Assembly: GCA_910576975.1 (NCBI GenBank)
Contig: CAJTJY010000019.1
Location: forward strand, 20,477-84,476
Source: an uncultured Lachnospiraceae bacterium
Lineage (GTDB): Bacteria > Bacillota > Clostridia > Lachnospirales > Lachnospiraceae
Length of the DNA stretch: 64,000 bases
Reading direction: 5' to 3'
Of the stretch, positions 61,009 through 64,000 are shown in pieces. Position 1 is the first letter of the stretch. Every line of letters starts with the position of its first letter. The notes beneath the pieces were generated by a model. The model was not told where the DNA came from, ran no database searches, and was given only the letters and a program-made list of their open reading frames with translations. The translations under genes and the position numbers were made by a program.

Positions 61009-61174
61009 CTAGTGTACTGACACATTTATATTCAGGCAAACCTCCTTGCCCGATTGCCCATCAGACTGCGTTGTCATCAGTCAACGATGCCACCGCATCG
61101 CCTCCTTCTTGCGTCTTGCTGATGAACAATCGTTCTGCAGAGTTTCGCCAGATATAAATGTGTCAGCACACTAG
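61009..61174. mobile_element. MITE-like palindromic element (family 4)
   Basis: 166 bp with CTAGTGTACTGACACATTTA at the left and its inverse TAAATGTGTCAGCACACTAG at the right (23-bp inverted repeat, one mismatch). Inside: CTCCTTGCCCGATTGCC, GCATCGCCTCCTTCTTGCG. No coding sequence. Only copy in this window. It lies in the 344-nt gap between the alpha-glucosidase and CoA-transferase genes. Confidence 0.75.
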
Positions 61175-61208
61175 TTGCCTGCGTGAAAAAGTGCTGCTAA
61201 AATAAAAA

Positions 61209-61289
61209 GCTGCTGCAGAATACAGGAATTCTACAATATACGGGAACGATGTTAGCGATAATTGTAGCGATTTCTGATTTTGCAGCAGC
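61209..61289 (-). terminator. Terminator of the CoA-transferase gene
   Basis: GCTGCTGCA at 61209-61217 pairs with TGCAGCAGC at 61281-61289; read on the minus strand the stem is followed by TTTTTATTTTA. The inner arm holds a second TACAAT/ATTGTA pairing. Confidence 0.75.
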
Positions 61290-61302
61290 CCTCTTTATCT
61301 AA

Positions 61303-62643
61303 TTATTTATTGCTTCTTCTCCAGATTTTCATCTTTTCGGCATCCTTGATCAATTGGTCGCGGAAATCAGGATGGGCCACAGATATAATGGCTTCACATT
61401 TCTGCCAGGAGGACAATCCTTTTAGATTTACTTTGCCGTACTCCGTTACCAGATAGTGAATATTGGCACGAGTGTCCGTTACAACTGAGCCAGGATGCAG
61501 GGTGGGAAGAATCCTGGATTTCAATTCGCCGTCTTTAGTCTTAAAGGTGGAAGAACAGCAGATGAAGCTCTTGCCGCCATTGGAGAGATAGGCTCCAAGT
61601 ACGAAATCCAGCTGGCCGCCTGCGCCGCTGATATGCTTGATGCCGGAACTTTCAGAGCTGACCTGTCCGAATAGATCAATATCCACGGCGTTATTGATGG
61701 ACATGAAATGATCCAGTGCGGAAATGGAACGGATGTCGTTGGTGTAGCTTACCGGGGCGCTTAGCAGTTCCGGATTCTCATCCAAGTAATCATACATTTT
61801 CTTGGTGCCTGCGCCGAAAGCGTAAGCTTGACGGAAGCGGTCGATGTTTTTCTTGGAGCCATTGATTTTTCCAGCCTTTGCGATGTCCACAAATGCGTCC
61901 ACATACATTTCGGTATGCACTCCAAGATCTTTTAAGTCAGATTCAGCAATCAGAGAGCCGACTGCATTAGGCATGCCTCCGATTCCAAGCTGCAAACATG
62001 CGCCGTTAGGGATTTCTTCTACGATCAATTTGGCAACCGCTTTGTCAACCTCTGTGGCTGCGCCGCCGCCTCCCAGTTCGCCGATGGGAGGATTTGTTCC
62101 TTCTACGATAAAGTCAACCTGGGAAATATGCACGCCGTTTTCAAAACCGCCCAGGCATCTTGGCATATTTTGATTTACTTCCACGATAATCTTGCCAGAT
62201 GTCTCACAGACAGCGGAAAGATGGGAAGCGTTTGGACCGAAATTGAAATAGCCGTGTTTGTCCATGGGGGAAACTTGGAACATTGCTACATCATCCGGTG
62301 TAGAGGATTCCCTGTAATAACGGGGAAGCTCTGAGTAACGGATCGGGGCATAGTATGCGCATCCACGGTTGATTAATTTGCGTTCCAGACCAGACATATG
62401 CCAGGAGTTCCAGGTAAAATGTTCTCCGGCGTCTTCTCTTTCAAATATGGCAAGGGGCTTTAAAAGAATGCCGCCCCGCAGATTTACGTTTGTTAATTCG
62501 TCGGTACGTTTAGCCAGCGCTTTGTCTAATGCGTCCGGCGTGCCATTGCACCAGCCGTAATCCACCCAGTCTCCGGATTTAATAACCTTGACAGCTTCTT
62601 CGGCAGAGACGAGCTTCTGCTGGTATTCCTGTGTAAAATCCAT
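61303..62643 (-). CDS. but: Butyryl-CoA:acetate CoA-transferase-like enzyme
   Basis: 446 residues. Acetyl-CoA hydrolase/transferase family; VKVIKSGDWVDYGWCNGTPDALDKALAKR, GEHFTWNSWHMSGLERK, YAPIRYSELPRYYRE, LGVHTEMYVDAFVDIAKAGKING and NAVDIDLFGQVSSESSGIKHISG match the But sequences of Roseburia-type butyrate producers as I know them. HTEM holds the Glu that forms the CoA thioester. Moves CoA from butyryl-CoA to acetate, the last step of butyrate formation. 4-Hydroxybutyrate or propionate CoA-transferase is the close alternative. Confidence 0.85.
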   Translation of the reverse strand: MDFTQEYQQKLVSAEEAVKVIKSGDWVDYGWCNGTPDALDKALAKRTDELTNVNLRGGILLKPLAIFEREDAGEHFTWNSWHMSGLERKLINRGCAYYAPIRYSELPRYYRESSTPDDVAMFQVSPMDKHGYFNFGPNASHLSAVCETSGKIIVEVNQNMPRCLGGFENGVHISQVDFIVEGTNPPIGELGGGGAATEVDKAVAKLIVEEIPNGACLQLGIGGMPNAVGSLIAESDLKDLGVHTEMYVDAFVDIAKAGKINGSKKNIDRFRQAYAFGAGTKKMYDYLDENPELLSAPVSYTNDIRSISALDHFMSINNAVDIDLFGQVSSESSGIKHISGAGGQLDFVLGAYLSNGGKSFICCSSTFKTKDGELKSRILPTLHPGSVVTDTRANIHYLVTEYGKVNLKGLSSWQKCEAIISVAHPDFRDQLIKDAEKMKIWRRSNK

Positions 62644-62696
62644 GTTAAAACCTCCCTGATATCATAATAAAATTGTTAAATCTGCAACATATGTTC

Positions 62697-62725
62697 ATCT
62701 TATCATCTTTCCCATCTAGGGTCAA
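62697..62725 (-). promoter_or_regulatory. Promoter of the CoA-transferase gene
   Basis: On the minus strand TTGACC (62725-62720), 17-bp spacer, TAAGAT (62702-62697); 53 nt before the ATG. Confidence 0.7.
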
Positions 62726-62865
62726 TAAGACCGGAGAGATAATATTAGAAAATTGTGATTAATATTTGCAAAAATTTAATTTTAACAATGGAAGACCAGG
62801 GAAATATGTATTATAATAGGAGAGGAGTTTATAGTCATGCATAGAGAAAGAAATGGTGAGGCAAT

Positions 62866-63546
62866 ATGAGATATGAAGTTTTAGGCGATACGATGCCGGC
62901 AGTAGAAGTGGTTTTTGACGTAGCTGGAGAGAGCATGTATACACAGTCGGGAGGAATGGCATGGATGAGTGAAGGGGTTGCCATGGATTCTAACATGCGC
63001 GGCGGCTTAGGAAAAAGCATTGGAAGAATGTTTTCCGGAGAATCATTGTTTATGGCGACTTATAAGGCGGAAAAGCCTGGCGCAATGATTGCCTTTGCAT
63101 CCACGGTTGCAGGAGAAGTGCTGCCGATTGACGTGGGATCTACCGGAGGAATGATCTGCCAAAAAGGGGCGTTTTTATGTGCGCAGGAGAGTGTGACCTT
63201 AAGCGTCGCCTTGACAAAGAAATTGTCTGCAGGGTTGTTTGGCGGCGAAGGATTTATCTTGCAGGACATTTCAGGAAAGGGCATGGTGTTTTTGGAGATT
63301 GATGGCAATAAGGTTGAGAAGAACTTAGCGCCAGGGGAAGTGATCAAGGTCGATACGGGAAACGTAGTGGCTTTTGAAAAGTCTGTCAAGTATGAGATCG
63401 AGACGGTAAAAGGGTTGAAGAACATTTTCTTTGGGGGAGAAGGATTATTCCTGACGAAGCTTACCGGACCAGGAAGGGTTATTTTACAGACGCAGAACTT
63501 TAATGAATTTGCAGGAAGAATCATTAAGATGATTCCCAGCAGGTAA
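62866..63546 (+). CDS. AIM24/TIGR00266 family protein
   Basis: 226 residues, all beta. SGGMAWMSEGVAMDSNMRGGLGKSIGRMFSGESLFMATYKA and FGGEGFILQDISGKGMVFLEIDG are typical of the TIGR00266/AIM24 (YkgJ-unrelated) family, a double-stranded beta-helix protein of unknown task, seen in many Firmicutes. GGTGAGG precedes ATG 62866. Stands alone. Confidence 0.9.
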   Translation: MRYEVLGDTMPAVEVVFDVAGESMYTQSGGMAWMSEGVAMDSNMRGGLGKSIGRMFSGESLFMATYKAEKPGAMIAFASTVAGEVLPIDVGSTGGMICQKGAFLCAQESVTLSVALTKKLSAGLFGGEGFILQDISGKGMVFLEIDGNKVEKNLAPGEVIKVDTGNVVAFEKSVKYEIETVKGLKNIFFGGEGLFLTKLTGPGRVILQTQNFNEFAGRIIKMIPSR

Positions 63547-63589
63547 GGAAGCTTCTCCTATTGAATCGGCAAATGCAATGAAATTTCCT

Positions 63590-63662
63590 ATAAGGATTAG
63601 GGTGTTAAAAGGTTGATTTTTATTGCTGGGCAAATATAAACCTTTCGGCACCCTTGCCTTAT
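63590..63662 (+). terminator. Long hairpin after the AIM24-like gene
   Basis: ATAAGGATTAGGGTG pairs with CACCCTTGCCTTAT (mismatched centre), and AAAAGGTT with AACCTTT inside it. It lies 43 nt after the stop and directly before a family-2 repeat; there is no clear T tract, so it may be repeat-derived. Confidence 0.4.
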
Positions 63663-63663
63663 A

Positions 63664-63824
63664 TGTACTCTCGGAATCTCTCTTATACCTGCTTTTACGG
63701 CGGATTTTCTGCAGGATGCACACAAATTTTATCAACGTACCATCCAGTTACGCTTCATAAATTTGTGCACATCTGACAAAAAATCTTCTCGCAAAATTAG
63801 GAACTAAGAAAATCCGAGAGTACA
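63664..63824. repeat. Palindromic repeat, family 2 (copy C, best preserved)
   Basis: TGTACTCTCGGAATCTC at the left and AATCCGAGAGTACA at the right. The interior CAACGTACCATCC...CTTCATAAATTTGTGCACATCTG matches copies A and B. Flanks ATA/TAT extend the symmetry. Confidence 0.85.
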
Positions 63825-63892
63825 TATAAGATAAAACTTTCTGGGCAGTTTTCGGGTACCACTAAAAAAATTAAAAAAAGTTCAAAAAAGTA

Positions 63893-63921
63893 TTGACAAA
63901 TCACGGTTATCTGTGTAGAAT
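63893..63921 (+). promoter_or_regulatory. Promoter of tRNA-Phe
   Basis: TTGACA 63893-63898, 17-bp spacer, TAGAAT 63916-63921. Confidence 0.8.
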
Positions 63922-63945
63922 AATATCGTTGCTGAGATACAGCAA

Positions 63946-64000
<55 letters not shown>

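Overview
The window reads as chromosome of an anaerobic, spore-forming Firmicute of the Lachnospiraceae type. Evidence: spmA/spmB spore-maturation genes, the clostridial/bacillar block decarboxylase - guanylate kinase-like - yaaR - holB - ricT - tRNA methyltransferase - rsmI, strong AGGAGG-type ribosome binding sites, a sortase B, LytTR/GHKL signalling, and a CoA-transferase that looks like the butyryl-CoA:acetate enzyme of colonic butyrate producers. The genus cannot be fixed from the sequence alone.

Layout. 1-8 kb: partial Na+/alanine symporter, spmAB, a MarR regulator, a secreted Cys/His repeat protein, mgtE, a DUF885 lipoprotein, two small membrane proteins. 8-15.4 kb: minus-strand information-processing block (rsmI to decarboxylase), broken up by several families of short palindromic repeats. 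15.6-20.6 kb: small DUF6809-like gene, XRE regulator, and a four-gene GtrA-type polyprenyl-linked glycosylation operon. 21-24 kb: chemoreceptor plus two tandemly duplicated FMN-binding-like lipoproteins. 24.4-51.3 kb: an accessory biosynthetic island, all on the + strand. 51.3-64 kb: initiator tRNA, cysK, NlpC/P60 protein, dipeptidase, an ABC-transporter remnant, thioesterase, sortase B, sirtuin, hydrolase, alpha-glucosidase, CoA-transferase, AIM24-like protein, and the start of a tRNA-Phe.

The island is the main discovery. It holds a Sfp-type phosphopantetheinyl transferase, two LytTR response regulators and three GHKL (AgrC-like) kinases, a membrane acyltransferase, a 2987-residue NRPS with order A-T-C-A-T-C-A-T-reductase, a MATE transporter fused to an RsbW-like ATPase domain, a STAS anti-anti-sigma protein, a second MATE transporter fused to a degenerate ATPase domain, a GH3-type acyl-acid-amido synthetase, a membrane-anchored SpoIIE/RsbU-type phosphatase and a free-standing RsbW-like protein. 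No sigma factor lies nearby, so the partner-switching set may act on the transporters themselves. The NRPS should release a short peptide aldehyde or alcohol (or a cyclised derivative); its first adenylation domain lacks the Asp that normally holds the alpha-amino group, so an N-terminal carboxylic-acid cap is likely.

Four promoters inside the island (before a decayed surface-protein gene, before kinase 2, before kinase 3/NRPS, and before the STAS operon) share one architecture read directly from the DNA: two (T/C)AT(C/G)CC-like direct repeats exactly 21 bp apart, no recognisable -35, and a -10 box 55-57 bp downstream of the first repeat. This is the arrangement expected for LytTR activators and ties signalling, synthesis, export and partner switching into one predicted regulon.

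At least five families of short repeats occur outside genes. One of them is a two-hairpin leader that carries the ribosome binding site of the gene it precedes; in front of ricT that leader has been split by two other repeat families.
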